Source: Diploptera punctata
Taxonomy: Eukaryota > Arthropoda > Insecta > Blattodea > Blaberidae
Assembly: GCA_030220185.1 (NCBI GenBank)
Contig: JASPKZ010010236.1
Coordinates: 90,367 to 154,366, forward strand
Length of the DNA stretch: 64,000 bases
Direction: 5' to 3'
Positions 10,331 to 20,830 of the stretch are shown one piece after another. Positions within the stretch are counted from its first letter, which is position 1. Each line of letters begins with the position of its first letter. Under the pieces are notes generated by a model that was given only the letters and a program-made list of their open reading frames with translations, was not told where the DNA came from and did not search any database. A program made the position numbers and the translations under genes.

Positions 10331-10586
10331 CATAGTAATATAATGTATGATTAAAAACTATAAAATGGTCACTTTGTATGACCGTCTCCTCAACATAAGT
10401 TGTTTTAAACTCTGTAGGCCTTTCGAGACTAGTCCCATCATCAGCAGAATGCATTAGGTCCGTTCTTGTTGAAGCTGATGATGGGACTAGTTCCGAAAGG
10501 CCTACAGAATTTTAAAACAACTTAAGTTGAGGAGACGGACCTACAAGGTGACCATTTTATAGTTTTTAATCATACATATTACTGTG
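10331..10586. repeat. Foldback palindrome FB1
   Basis: Arms 10331-10445 and 10474-10586 are inverted copies with few mismatches, around a 28-nt loop. The arms contain AAAACTATAAAATGGTCAC, GTCTCCTCAAC, AAGTTGTTTTAAA, GTAGGCCTTTCG and CTAGTCCCATCATCAGC. No protein is encoded. A transcript would form a hairpin of over 100 bp. Confidence 0.88.
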
Positions 10587-11039
10587 AATTAACACCTCAA
10601 CGGAAACTTACCATGAATTTTACTAGTATCGATAAAGATGTTATAGTTACAGATATATCACAACTTTTTTTAATTATAAAAAAGGGCTATTGCAGTAGAC
10701 ATGTTGCATATTGTAACAGTAAGTGTGTGTTTACATGAAGAAAGAACCATATACGCAAACTGACTTGAAATCTTTGATTGCTTGCTCTTCAGAAGCACAT
10801 ATAGGGATTATTATTGGTGGTTTAATAACTCTAACTTATTTCTATGGAATATAATATATTTCAAGACAGATAATTCTGCATATACCATGGCTAAAATAAA
10901 AAATTTAACTATAGAGATAGGGAGCGTAAGAAGACTGGTAATAGTGCAAATGTTTATGATTGGCTGTGACGCAGCTGACATGAAATAATTTGCTATCACT
11001 GATTATATGTCATAGATGAACGGTTTAAGCCATCCCTGT
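10587..11039. other. AT-rich spacer
   Basis: Frames on both strands at 10782-10999 mirror each other and lack motifs. Nothing was recognised. Confidence 0.35.
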
Positions 11040-11310
11040 CTCGCTCCAGAGCTGTGGAACATGCGCTGGTTTCTGTCCCCATGAGGAAGAAAGTTCATTC
11101 CTGGAATTTCTGGTCAGTGTGGGACCGGTGTCCACCCAGCATTGTGAGGAATTTGATAGTTACAATAAGTAGCGGTTCCAGGTTGAGAAAACCAGCTGTA
11201 ATGTCTATGGGAACTGACATGCTTTCAACATATCACCCCTATGCAGGCTGGTTGATCGTCCTCCTCTGTGATTAATATATGTTGACGTGAGACTAGTAGC
11301 CGCCTGGTAG
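11040..11310 (+). mobile_element. SINE-7, degraded head
   Basis: Plus-strand copy: GCTCCAGAGCTGTGGAACAT corresponds to the head, and CTGGTTTCTGTCCCCATG to the mutated B-box region. Next come GGACCGGTGTCCACCCAGC, AGTAGCGGTTCCAGGTTGAG, and the tail GTTGACGTGAGACTAGTAGC. The full family form is visible in reverse at 12044-12386. Confidence 0.75.
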
Positions 11311-11805
11311 GTAAAGAACCTACTAGGCCTGTCACGTCTTGGTGTTGTTTATAATACATCAGTCACTTACTATATTTAATGTTAACATTCAATTTCGTCC
11401 TTGCATTTCATTTTTCAGTTCTTAGTTGTATCATTATGTCAGAGACGTCAAACTATGACATCGTTAAATAACTGAAGAGTTATTTTATAACAGCCTAACT
11501 TACACACCTCACTGATAGTATTCTTATAACAATTAATAATAACTTAACTTATTTTATGAAATAGTATTAAAATTAACAAATTAGTTTATTATTTCTCATA
11601 ATTTTCTTTGGTTTTTTCATGTACATTTTAATGTGTATTGCTTGTGTACAATTTATTATTAATTTTAGTCTTAATTTTAATTATCATTAACATAATTATG
11701 TTTATCGATCTTAATCCGATATATATATTACCTTATTGATCAAATTTTTATTTAGTATTTAATATTAAAATTAATTGTAATTGCTATATTTGAATGTAAC
11801 ATAAT
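11311..11805. other. AT-rich, probably LINE 3' UTR
   Basis: Directly upstream of a plus-strand LINE hairpin end at 11806 and similar in composition to the DNA upstream of the 22.08-kb copy. The connection is by position only. Confidence 0.35.
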
Positions 11806-11880
11806 TATGTTTGTCCTGGTGGGTGGAAGAGAAGGCCACATGGCCTTAATTCACCAGGCTAAAAAATTAAAAATAAATAT
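11806..11880 (+). mobile_element. LINE 3' hairpin end
   Basis: CCTGGTGGGTGGAAGAGAAG, GCCACATGGC, CTTAATTCACCAGG forms an imperfect hairpin, followed by an A-rich tail AAAAATTAAAAATAAATA. It is the same terminus as at 8.9, 19.5, 22.1, 35.6, 37.2 and 58.6 kb. Confidence 0.75.
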
Positions 11881-12043
11881 ACAGAGCTAATGCACACCAC
11901 TAAAGTGCAGGACGAATTGAATATTGAAACGATGTAAACAACACTTGCATGGACGAGGGACGGGAGCAATAGAAACACAACGTCAAGACGGGACCTGGCT
12001 GCAAAAATTGTGTAGTGCAGCAGACAATTACAATTGTACAATC

Positions 12044-12386
12044 CGATTGAGGGTCTTTCCACTTTTCAGCGGTTGCCCTTTTACCAGCCGGCTGCTGGCC
12101 CTTCACATCCACATGTGTCAATCACAGAGGTAGATGATCAACAGCCAGTGTAGGGGTGACATGTGGTTAGCATGTCGAGTCCCCCAGCCGTTATAGCTGG
12201 TTCCTCAACCTGGAGCCGCTACTTATTGTAGCTACCCAATTGCCTCACGATGCTGGGTGGGCACCGGTCCCATACTGGCCGAAATACCATGAGAAAATTT
12301 CTTCCCCCATGGAGACTCGAACCAGCGCAAGTCCCGTAGCTCTGCGCCAAGGCTTCCTACCTTAACCGCTCGGCTACGGCGATTGT
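12044..12386 (-). mobile_element. SINE-7, complete, with 14-bp TSD
   Basis: On the minus strand the head is CGCCGTAGCCGAGCGGTTAA (A box) with B box GGTTCGAGTCTCC. The body then contains TGGGACCGGTGCCCACCC and the tail ACACATGTGGATGTGAAG. Flanks ACAATTGTACAATC at 12030-12043 and 12387-12400 are identical. The head resembles a leucine- or serine-type tRNA. It is the reference copy for SINE-7. Confidence 0.9.
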
Positions 12387-12874
12387 ACAATTGTACAATC
12401 AAGTAACTAAAACACTATGCAGTATTGTCGAAGCTAGCAAACACAGAGAAACAAACAAAACAATGCACATTTTATAAGTTCCGCCAATACCTATAATATG
12501 TGTATCAGAACTGAAATGAATGTTACTCCCTGAACGTATTACACAATTGTATAGTAATCGGACGATACTACACTCCCTACCTCTCTCACTAATCCTTGTA
12601 GTGGTCCTATCTATCCTACAGCGTTTGTTCTGGTGTAAAATCCACTAGGCCTGGTCGTATATAACTTACATTAACATAATTAATATAACCTAAACCCTAC
12701 TCGGCGGACAACAGACCGCGATCGTAACTGCTTTAAAACAAGTGGGCTATAGCTTATGGCCAAGTTATATATACAGTAAAACTTGTTCAAAGCGGAATCG
12801 CATGGAGCCAATTTTGTTTCCACATTACAGTAGACAACATTCCGCATTATAAAAAAAACAAAAAATAACCAATC

Positions 12875-13084
12875 TTAGATTATAGAGTACCATATATGCC
12901 TTTTTATGTACCTTGGACTATTAATTGTAGTTCCGCTGCCGTTGGAAAGTGAAGTATAAAATGTACGACCGAGTTTGACTGTAATGCGCCAAAAAAAAAA
13001 CAGTCCCGTTTCGTCAGCATTAAAAATGTCTCTTAGGCGCGTATCCTTAAATTTTAGTGTGCAGTTTCGGTTTCCATTCACCAA
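12875..13084 (-). pseudogene. Tigger-like transposase, DDE start remnant
   Basis: A minus-strand frame of 69 codons includes IFNADETGLFF, the signature around the first catalytic aspartate of pogo/Tigger and CENP-B-like transposases (NADETGLF). The frame continues a short way downstream of the motif. The next catalytic residues are absent, because the element's terminal repeat begins at 12774. It is a nuclear DNA-binding recombinase in origin and non-functional here. Confidence 0.85.
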
Positions 13085-13480
13085 CTATATTTTCGTCCAC
13101 ATCCTTTGATTCCCCACAAATGTCATTCCACACTTCATTGTGTCGTCTTTTAAATCTGTCCAGAACCAACCTGAAGATGCCTTGAAAGATCTTGACTTTG
13201 GAGCATCGGTCCGGAAATTTTTAGATTTTTTTATCATGAACTTGTAAAATACACCTCTTGCTTTTTTTTTTTTTTGCTCTTCACGTGACCAGTTCCTTGC
13301 ATCCATTCATTCGTTGTTTTTTCTGTGTGTTTCGAAATCTCAAAAACATGGGGTTTTCCACATTTAAATTTAGTCATTATTTCGCATACTGAGAGTTTGT
13401 TTTTCTTTATCTTTAATCACTTTCAATTTTTCTTTTAATTACAATGATTCATACGATTTAGCCATCTATATTCCGTAAAT
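13085..13480 (-). pseudogene. Tigger-like transposase N-terminal HTH remnant
   Basis: On the minus strand, a region near 13440-13340 reads LKEKLKVIKDKEK and then a CGKT-like segment, the layout of the pogo N-terminal helix-turn-helix (psq type). The frame at 13085-13306 then gives SRSFKASSGWFW, matching the FKAS-GWL motif of the CENP-B-type second HTH. Frameshifts and an insertion of lysine codons (AAA run) separate the parts. It sits immediately upstream of the NADETGLF remnant in transcriptional order. Confidence 0.75.
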
Positions 13481-13950
13481 TCACAACGCTACCTGTGAAA
13501 GATACGTACACAATCAGTCTCGGATCTTAAACTAATTTAAGATTTTACAGTGCACTGGTTATTTGTAAGACATATGTCACATGCCAAATATTTGTTAAAC
13601 GAACCTGTATTTCGCAAACCGGGTATGCAGTGAGGCCGAAAGAAAATTCCAGATACATGTAGAAACTCTACTTCGCCAGGCGCGGGCGGCAGGAATCATC
13701 TCTTATTGTAATTCTCCTAACGGGAATTCAATGAAGTGAAAACTAATTTATTTCGCTCTCTCTTTCCGTCTTATAAACATTTTTTCCACGAATTGCGTAG
13801 AAATATCCTTCCGTTTCCGCGTTGAACAGATTCAGTTTAATACAAAATAAATACGCGTAAAGTTACTACTATTTTGCCAGGACCAATAAATTTGTTCACA
13901 TTCGACAGCTTTCCGCATTATTCACGTTCCGGATTAAACAAGTTTTACTG

Positions 13951-13984
13951 CATATATATACACACACACACACACATACACACA
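13951..13984. repeat. (TA)n-(CA)n tract
   Basis: A TATATATATA run followed by CACACACACACAC directly beyond the right end of the Tigger relic. Confidence 0.9.
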
Positions 13985-14703
13985 AAATAAAAATATACCC
14001 GAATGAGCAAGTGCTCGTGGTCAGGTGCAGTTCAATTACAGAAATGAACTATATAGAATAAGTACATTACAAAGTTTTTTTCTTAAAGGGAGAGGGGAAA
14101 AAATAGAAATTTAAGAGCCAGTTTCAGGACAAGATATATTCTGGCACATAAAAAAATAGAAATAATACATGGGGAAATAAAATAGACAAAACAATGAAGA
14201 ATAGATTAATACCAGTCTGAAAGAAGGTAATTAAATGCATTAGGATAGTCTATATTTTTAATTCTAACAAATGAGTGACATTATTTAAATAATATAAACA
14301 CTGCTTTATCAGGGGAAAAAAAGAGTAATCTATGTTTGTTTGTATGTTTACAGAGTGTCCAAACACAAGGAATACGAGATAGGAACCGGTAGTGTGCAAA
14401 GTAAATGGCAGAGTTATAAAGAACGTGAGTAAATAAAATCTGATACTCATAAGTAAATACGAAAGTAGAGTAGCAGTGTTATTTCTTCTGGATTAGTTTC
14501 AAATATTATTATTAGGGATCCTGGAATATCTAACTAATTGCCTAATCATAATGATTGATTGTATTTTCGAAATTTGGGAGATACCGACATCTACAATATA
14601 TTCTACAGCAGAAATGTTTTATAATGTATCACGGATTGGTGCATTGTACGAGTATACATGAAAAAAGGTATGAGGAATGGGAGAGATCAGCATTTTAAAA
14701 CAT
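13985..14703. other. AT-rich spacer
   Basis: A 66-codon minus frame (14250-14450) has no motif. The stretch near 14010-14230 resembles a retroelement UTR in composition only. Confidence 0.3.
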
Positions 14704-15618
14704 TGTGAGTGGATTGCACAATCGATGTGCAAACCACGACCCCGGTTTTCCTATTTTTAATGTTTTCATAACTATAAAAACTGAAAATCTACGGCTGTTA
14801 ATTGCAAAAACAAATCTCTGAATCATAATCATGGTTTCATAACAATTTCAGTGGATTTTCAGTTATTTTTATAGTTGTTGTACAAACAATTGGAAATGGA
14901 CAGCTAATGAGGAAGTGGCTGAATTCAAATACCTAGGAACAATAATCACAAATAGGAATGAGATGCACAAAGAAATTAAACAAGGCTCAATTCTGGAAAT
15001 GCGTGCTATTATGCATTGCAGAGACTCTTGACGTCCCAACTCCTTTCAAAAAACGTTAAACTGAAAATATATAAAACTATTATTCTACCAGTTATATTAT
15101 ATGGATGCGAAACATGGGCTCTTACTTTAAGGGAGTAAAGGAGATTACAAGTATTTGAGAATAAAGTACTTAGGAAAATTTTTGGACCAGAGAGAGATGA
15201 ACAGACAGGTGAATGGAGAAGACTACATAACAATGAGCTACATGGTCTTTATAGGAAGCCAGATATAATAAGAACAGTTAAGTCTCGTAGACTGCGATGG
15301 GCAGGACATGTTTCACGTATGGGGAATGAAAGACTTGGATGGAAGCTTCTTGTAGGAAAGCCAGAGGGAAAACGCCCAGTTGGTAGACCAAGAATGAGGT
15401 GGGAGAATAACATTAACTATGATTTGAGGGAAGTATATTATACAGGGAATGATTGGAAAGTATTAGCTCAGGATATGGATGTATGGAGAGCTTATTTCCG
15501 CGCAGCCATGAACCTACGGGTTCGATAGTGCCAGTGATTGCTATTGTACAAACAATATAAAAATTGAAAAAGTGGGGTCATAGTTTAGACTTCGGTTGTG
15601 CAATTCACTCAGTGAGTG
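14704..15618. repeat. Foldback FB5 split by a LINE-B insertion
   Basis: Left arm 14704-14772 (GTGAGTGGATTGCACAATCG, then ACCACGACCCC) is inverted at 15550-15618 (GTGGGGTCATAG, CGGTTGTGCAATTCACTCAG). A small inner hairpin lies at 14770-14790 and 14853-14873 (ACTGAAAATC / GATTTTCAGT). The LINE-B at 14891-15543 interrupts the right side. Confidence 0.7.
14891..15543 (+). mobile_element. LINE-B with 13-bp TSD
   Basis: 5'-truncated copy starting near the EVAEFKYLG-like segment (GAGGAAGTGGCTGAATTCAA). It continues through the ILYGCETW region, and the last open part (15319-15528) encodes GKPEGKRPVGRPRMRWENN followed by NYDLREV, WKVLAQD, WRAYF and AAMNLRVR before a stop. It ends at ATAGTGCCAGTGATT. 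Flanks TTGTACAAACAAT at 14878-14890 and 15544-15556 are identical. The upstream part of the frame has stops. Confidence 0.92.
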
Positions 15619-15949
15619 AGCAGTGAATATTGGCTTGCGAGGCCTACTTCAAATCTCTCGTATAGAGGGCAAACGATTGTGTACGTGTGTGAAAGAGTGC
15701 AAACTTGTAGTCTTCTAACTCGGGCTACATTCAACACGTACTTAATATATATAATTACAAGACACAATAATTAACAATGACATTCTTCACGACCACCAAT
15801 TTCATATTTACGCATCTTATGTAGCAATTATTTCCTTCCAAATTTACCTTTTCCATTCTCGTTATAGAGAGTCGGTTGTTAAGTGGACTAAAATGTAACT
15901 CCGAAACAAAATTAATCATTTTTAAATGTTTACACATCTTTCCGTGCCA

Positions 15950-16110
15950 ACCACTCGTCCCCATCCATCCACTCCATGTCCTCCAGTCCTCTTGTTCTCA
16001 TTCCAGTTCTTATTTCTTATATCCACGAGATTCGACGTCTTCCTTTCTTTCTTCTTCCAGGTGGATACTTCCAATTCTTTTCTGAGTTAACTTTCTTCTT
16101 TCATTCATTG
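15950..16110 (-). mobile_element. RTE-D 3' terminal fragment
   Basis: The minus strand shows the same ending as 30845-31020: an E-rich run (CTGGAAGAAGAAAGAAAGG on that strand), then CGTGGATATAAGAAATAAG, GAATGAGAACAAGAGGACTG and GAGGACATGGAGTGGATGG. This corresponds to the GRPR-x-W and ARGLED-type tail of an RTE-like RT. The frame is broken. Confidence 0.6.
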
Positions 16111-16565
16111 TACATACCCATATTATCAATTGAACTGTTTATATTTATATAATTTACTATTGGATATTTAATATCAATTTTTTCATGTGATTTATTTGTT
16201 TGTTTATTTATTTATTTTTCTAATTTTGAAATCTTGCTGTTCTTCTCAAGAAATCCATTCCCATTGACTTAAGTTTTGTTGAATTCTCATGCTATAGCTC
16301 CATGTGACAGCTCATCTCACTATTTAATTATACATTTGTAATTAAAAAGTAATAATAAAATAAAAAACAAATAATAAATATGATTCTAATAACCTGGTAT
16401 TATTTTTTAGATTAATAAAACAAGTACTTTTAAAATGCACGATTATTTTTTAAATATATTAAACGAATCGGTCTAAATAATTTTAAATTATTCAAACTCA
16501 GCCATCGCACACCTATAGGTATTAAATATACGAGTAGTTTTCTCATCTTCTGTAACAAATAATTT
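16111..16565. other. AT-rich spacer
   Basis: Contains a TTTATTTATTTATTT run near 16205. Nothing else was recognised. Confidence 0.35.
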
Positions 16566-16660
16566 TATCATCATCATCATCATCATCATCAACAACAACA
16601 AGGATTAGGCCCAATGGCCTGTTCCGATCTCATTATAGGTCGAATTGGTCCTTCCATCTC
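16566..16660 (-). mobile_element. LINE-A 3' end only
   Basis: A (TCA)n then (ACA)n tract at 16566-16600 is followed by GGATTAGGCCCAATGGCC, TGTTCCG, the reverse complement of the LINE-A terminus (CGGAACAGGCC..GGCCTAATCC). RT sequence is nearly absent, so this is a strongly truncated copy. Confidence 0.75.
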
Positions 16661-16978
16661 TTAATTTTATGAGAGTGAAATTGTATCTACAAGTAGACAT
16701 TATTGTAAAATTCTGCTTTAGTTGTTTTATTGTTATACCTGTACTATTTTGAACGTAGGATACGATTAAATTTAACTTAATTTTTCGCATAAACTATTTA
16801 AAATTCGGTTCCTGAAGACTATTTTATTGAATTTGCTACAGGAGGATCATCATATACTGATTGAAGTCCCATAAAATTACATGGCCCTACTTCGAATAAT
16901 TCTTGAGAAAAGTGTATCAACTGCGTAATTTTTCAACAATTATTCATAAATTAATTCATAATGAATGCATATATATAT

Positions 16979-17310
16979 GTCCACCGCTGTGGTCTCGAGG
17001 AGCGTGCTGCCTTGTCACGCTGCGGGCCCGGGTTCGATCCCCGGTCGGGGCAGGTTTTCTGGCTGAGGTTTTTATCGGGGTTTTTCCTCACCTGTAAGAC
17101 AAATGTCAGGAAAACTTTAAGGCCCAAACGGTCCCCCGAAATCATATGGCCATGATCTTCATCATCATCATCATCCTTATCATTATCATCACCTTCACCG
17201 GTGTGGAAAGCTACCACACCTACACAATTCCCTAGTAAAGCTGCAAGCATAGCATGAAAATGCTATGATTGCAGTGAAGGACCTGCCTTCGGGCAGAATT
17301 ACTATGGATA
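16979..17310 (+). mobile_element. SINE-4, complete
   Basis: Head with A box TGGTCTCGAGG (16990-17000) and B box GGTTCGATCCC (17031-17041). The body contains TTTTTCCTCACCTGTAAGAC and AACTTTAAGGCCCAAACGG. An internal (ATC)n patch follows at 17157-17190. The distal part is GTGGAAAGCTACCACACC, then GCATGAAAATGC and CCTTCGGGCAG. It is the reference copy for 30.45, 33.4 and 55.5 kb. No clear TSD. Confidence 0.88.
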
Positions 17311-17497
17311 TCTATATATTAAAGCGAAATGTACCATTAATTACCAAACGTAATATTATAATAATTAACTGTGTATATTTTTCCATTTAAAATTGATTGC
17401 CCATATCGATATATCGAAAAAGTATATAGGTATTTACTCAAAGTAAATTAAAAATTAATCAACGCAAAAATTGTAACAATGTCAGATAATTAGAGTT

Positions 17498-17499
<2 letters not shown>

Positions 17500-17524
<25 letters not shown>
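17500..17524. repeat. (CA)n microsatellite
   Basis: CA dinucleotide run abutting the left end of the mariner-type element. Confidence 0.9.
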
Positions 17525-17526
<2 letters not shown>

Positions 17527-17528
<2 letters not shown>

Positions 17529-18333
17529 GTGCGTTCATTATAGCATTGAACAGCAGACGCGAGGTTTGTTGTGTGCGGTGACGAAGGCTTACGCGTGCAG
17601 GTACGGAACTTGAAATGTGCGCTGACTCAGCCGTTTACGAGTACATCCCACGCATTCACGTCGCAGTCAGATTGTATGCTTCGAATGGATAAGGTGCTCG
17701 GTCGCTTTTCCTTGTGAACTAAAGGACGTGTGTGCATAAGTATAAACTGAATGGCGTGTGATGAGTGTAAATTGTGTAATGACTAATAATTTTTCTACTG
17801 CGCACACGACGTCTATTTATTTATGATCAATATTTAACTCAGTCTGCCAGCCAAGTACGAAGACTCTTTGAAACACGATTCCCGGGTGTAAAAATTCCAT
17901 CACGTTCCAGAGTCCATAATCCGTACAGCAAATTTCATGCAACGGGTACTGTCGATACTAAGAAGCCACACAAGCCGCATAGTGTTCATACAAAAGAAAC
18001 AATAGACATCTGTTATCGATTAGAACAGTCTCCTATAAAATCACTTAGGCGCCTTTCGCAACAAGTAGGAATTTATTAAGGCTATGTACAAAAAAAATAC
18101 TAAATAGTTAAAATTGCATCCATATAAAATAATCAAGATACAGCTCTTCAACCGGGTGACCCTGTTCCAGCACCTGCGTCAATAAAATTGGTAAGTACGA
18201 TAATTTGTAAAATAGTTACCAAAGTGTGTGTGGTTGTATCACCGCGATCCTACGCTGTCCGTTCCCCGCCGCGAGTGCGTCAGCAGTGTACAGTGAATAT
18301 CCCCACGTCTGCTGTACAATGCTATACTGACCG

Positions 18334-18339
<6 letters not shown>
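17527..18339 (+). mobile_element. Tc1/mariner-type element with paired ends and TA flanks
   Basis: Left end 17527-17560 (CAGTGCGTTCA, then TATAGCATTG, ACAGCAGACG) matches the inverted right end 18306-18339 (CGTCTGCTGT, CAATGCTATA, CTGACCGCACACA) over about 32 positions with few differences. TA dinucleotides flank both ends (17525-17526 and 18340-18341), as expected for the Tc1/mariner superfamily. At about 813 bp it is shorter than autonomous members. Inside, the plus strand carries an HTH-like transposase remnant (17823-18080), and the catalytic half is missing. Confidence 0.78.
17823..18180 (+). pseudogene. HTH region of a Tc1/mariner-type transposase
   Basis: One frame from about 17823 reads VRRLFETRFPGVKIPSR, a short gap, then FHATGTVDTKK, then LEQSPIKSLRRLSQQVGI before a stop. 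The order R-x-F-x-x-FPG, PSR, GTV-x-KK and SP-KS-RRLSQ-x-GI is the one I know from paired helix-turn-helix regions of IS630/mariner-type transposases (the DUF4817 type in insect predictions). About 30 nt later another frame reads KLHPYKI, also typical after the HTH. No DDE catalytic domain follows. It is enclosed by the matching terminal repeats. Confidence 0.7.
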
Positions 18340-18372
<33 letters not shown>

Positions 18373-18387
18373 TTATTTATTTATTAG
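18340..18387. repeat. (TA)n then (TTTA)n
   Basis: Short dinucleotide and tetranucleotide tracts between the mariner-type element and repeat X. Confidence 0.9.
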
Positions 18388-18798
18388 TTAATACCCGGTG
18401 TTCGCTGCTACGTCTAAATACTTCAATTGTGATTTTATGTTTTGTTGAATAAGTAAAAAGAAAAAATATAAATTTAGATACTCCATGCTGCGTTACCTGG
18501 GAATGTACTTATCCCGTTCTTCTTGGCATCAACGAGCTGAAAGACAATAATGATTACTGTGTTAAGATAGACAATTTATACTGTCGCGGTAAGCCATTTT
18601 AAGCGTCTAAAAAGCGATTATTAAAAGTGCAACGATTCATTGTTTTAGCTCCGGTCCTATAGTATGTACGTAATGTTATATACGTTAATTGTTCCAAAAA
18701 AAATTAAATGATGGTAAAAACCTCATTCAAATCGGTCGACTAGTTTTTCGAGTCCATAAAGGACAGATTCAGAGATTTCATTTTTGTAATATAAAGAT
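18388..18798. repeat. Dispersed repeat X, copy 2
   Basis: Same order of landmarks as 9797-10330, starting TAATACCCGGTGTTCGCTGC and ending near TTTTTGTAATATAAAGATG. It is about 120 bp shorter than copy 1 because of internal gaps. Same orientation as copy 1. Confidence 0.7.
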
Positions 18799-19376
18799 GA
18801 GCAACTTTTTACCCATCATTACAACTTACTCTCCTTAAATTTACTTAAGTTTAATATTATATTCTTTAGAATAAAGATGGCACTCCTAATTCTTTGAAGT
18901 ACGATTTAAATAGCATACAAATAAACATAATACTCGTTATTCTTTACGGATAATCTTTTTTTTTAGATTTAATTAATCAAATATTTCATATATTGTCAAA
19001 CAATGGCGTGGCGGAGGTTTTGTGATTGGAGAGAGACTGCAGTGAACAGTTTAGGAACAGGTCATTTGTTCTTTAATTCACTCTTTTATGGAACTGATAT
19101 ACAAAGTTTGTTCACTTCATACAATGTCTCATTTCAATTTTACGTTCTTATAAAACGACCAGGAAATGAATATTATAGTATCATGCAGGTCTGCTATACA
19201 GACAGACTCAACGTTCATAAATAATTAATGGCAAAAGCATTTACTACTCTTACAAATAAATAAAAAAGGGTAATAAATAGAAAGATATAGATGTAAATAA
19301 GTTGCTTTCATCAGTACTTATTTCGTTATAAGGCCAACTAAAAATAATTAATTTCATTCACAAAACTGTATTTTAT
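18799..19376. other. AT-rich spacer
   Basis: A 73-codon plus frame at 19003-19224 starts MAWRRFCDWRE, with no recognised family or neighbouring exon signals. Confidence 0.3.
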
Positions 19377-19377
19377 C

Positions 19378-19452
<75 letters not shown>

Positions 19453-19620
19453 TGCTTTATATTACCTGGCAGAGGTACTAGCCTTAAGGCCTTGCCTACC
19501 ACTCAACCAGGTTAGTAATAAATACAAAAATTAGTTATACATCTAAATTACAATTTTACGTGTAACAAAATTTTACGTGGTGTATCTACAATATAATTAT
19601 TATTACTATATTTTTTATTT
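19377..19620 (-). mobile_element. LINE 3' hairpin end with (TAA)n tail
   Basis: A (TAA)n run of about 24 units (19377-19451) is followed by TTACCTGGCAGAGGTACTAG, CCTTAAGGCCTTG, CCTACCACTCAACCAGG. On the minus strand this is a LINE 3' terminus, hairpin then (TTA)n. It belongs to the GTGGTAG-type subfamily also seen at 58.6 kb; the two share AGTTATACATCTAAATT-like upstream DNA. Confidence 0.8.
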
Positions 19621-20305
19621 AATTTATATTTAACGAATGAAATATAAGATGTACAAAGTAGAAAAATTAGAAAAAATACTGTTAATGACATAAAATAAAT
19701 TTAGTACTGGATAAAAATTAATAATTTAACAAGTAGGCCTAATTGTACAAGCGTGACTTAAAAGTGTCATGTGTGCGGCAACCCCTGATACCTTGAGGGA
19801 TATTTATCAAACCAATATATGTCGTCAAATTCGGATTCGTTTAAAAATTAGAGCATCAAATAATTTATTTAAGCTGTCCCTGATTTGCATGAGCAAGAAA
19901 AATGTTATAATCCTCCTATAAAAAAAATAATATTTTATGAAGACCTTTTAAACAAATCTGTTAAAGGAAACTTTAATCGATTAACGATACTCCACAAAAA
20001 TATATACTGTATGAACATTGCGATAAATAAAATGTAGGCATGCAATCCATCGGTGAATACCATCACTTTCAACTTTTCCCACAAAAATATGCTATTTAAG
20101 AGATTCTGTATTAATGAAGTTCAACTTTTGTTCAATAGATTGGCCATAGTTTAACAGAAATCGCGCACTTAATCCCAGAAAACAAACGCAGCCCTACTGA
20201 AGTGATGATTACATTAAAACATTTTACAGCTCAGAAACTATAATACGAGTATGGCCTTTTTTACACGCTTTATATTAGCTTGACCTTTATCTATATATCT
20301 ATCTA
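19621..20305. other. AT-rich, partly LINE 3' UTR
   Basis: AACGAATGAAAT and ACAAAGTAGAAAAATTAG segments resemble DNA near 59650, so part of this may be the upstream UTR of the minus-strand LINE. Otherwise unassigned. Confidence 0.3.
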
Positions 20306-20785
20306 TGTAACTGAATCTTTCAACACATTTTCACCCACTTAAAATAATTGGATCGACTTGAAATTTTGTATACTTGTAAAGGACCCGTGACAATACAATA
20401 ATTTCATATTTATTTTCTAAAATCCTGGCCAGAATCATCAGAAAATCAAAAAAAGTGTCTTTTTATTTTGTAACGGAATTTTTAACACGATTTTCACCCA
20501 CTTAGAGACATTGGATCGACTTGAAACTTTGTATACTTGTAAAGAACCCGTGACAATACAATAATATCATATTTATTTTCTAAAATCCTGGCCATAATGA
20601 TCATAAAATCAAAAAAGTGTCTTTGTATTTATGTAACGGAATCTTTGAACACGATTTTCAGCCACTTAGAAACATTGGATCGACTTGAAACTTTGTATAC
20701 TTGTAAAGGACCCGTGACACTACAATAATTTCATATTTTATTTCTAAATTCCAGGCCAGAATCATCAGAAAATCAAAAACATTAA
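20306..20785. repeat. 163-bp tandem repeat, three copies
   Basis: Units begin at 20306, 20469 and 20632, an exact 163-bp period. Each contains TGTAACxGAAT, CACCCACTTA, ATTGGATCGACTTGAAA, TTTGTATACTTGTAAAG, ACCCGTGACA and TCCTGGCCA. Copies differ at scattered positions. No coding frame. It ends just before the tRNA-Tyr-like sequence. Confidence 0.92.
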
Positions 20786-20830
20786 AACTGGTATAATAGG
20801 TTACGGACTTGTCGACGTTTTAGTCAATCG

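Larger units (their letters stand above)
12774..13950 (-). mobile_element. pogo/Tigger-like DNA transposon relic
   Basis: The left end, CAGTAAAACTTGTT-AA followed by GCGGAA, matches the inverted right end (GGATTAAACAAGTTTTACTG, 13931-13950). A TA precedes the left end; the right side has CA, so one flank has mutated. The minus strand carries transposase remnants with a pogo-type HTH region and a DDE motif (see the pseudogene entries). Pogo/Tigger elements belong to the IS630-Tc1-mariner superfamily and use TA targets. Length of about 1.18 kb is roughly half an autonomous element: the second half of the catalytic domain and the C-terminus appear deleted. Confidence 0.85.

Noticed and set aside
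20306..20785. CRISPR-like array (regular spacing)
   Set aside because: The whole 163-bp unit repeats, with no short repeat and unique spacers, and the DNA is eukaryotic.
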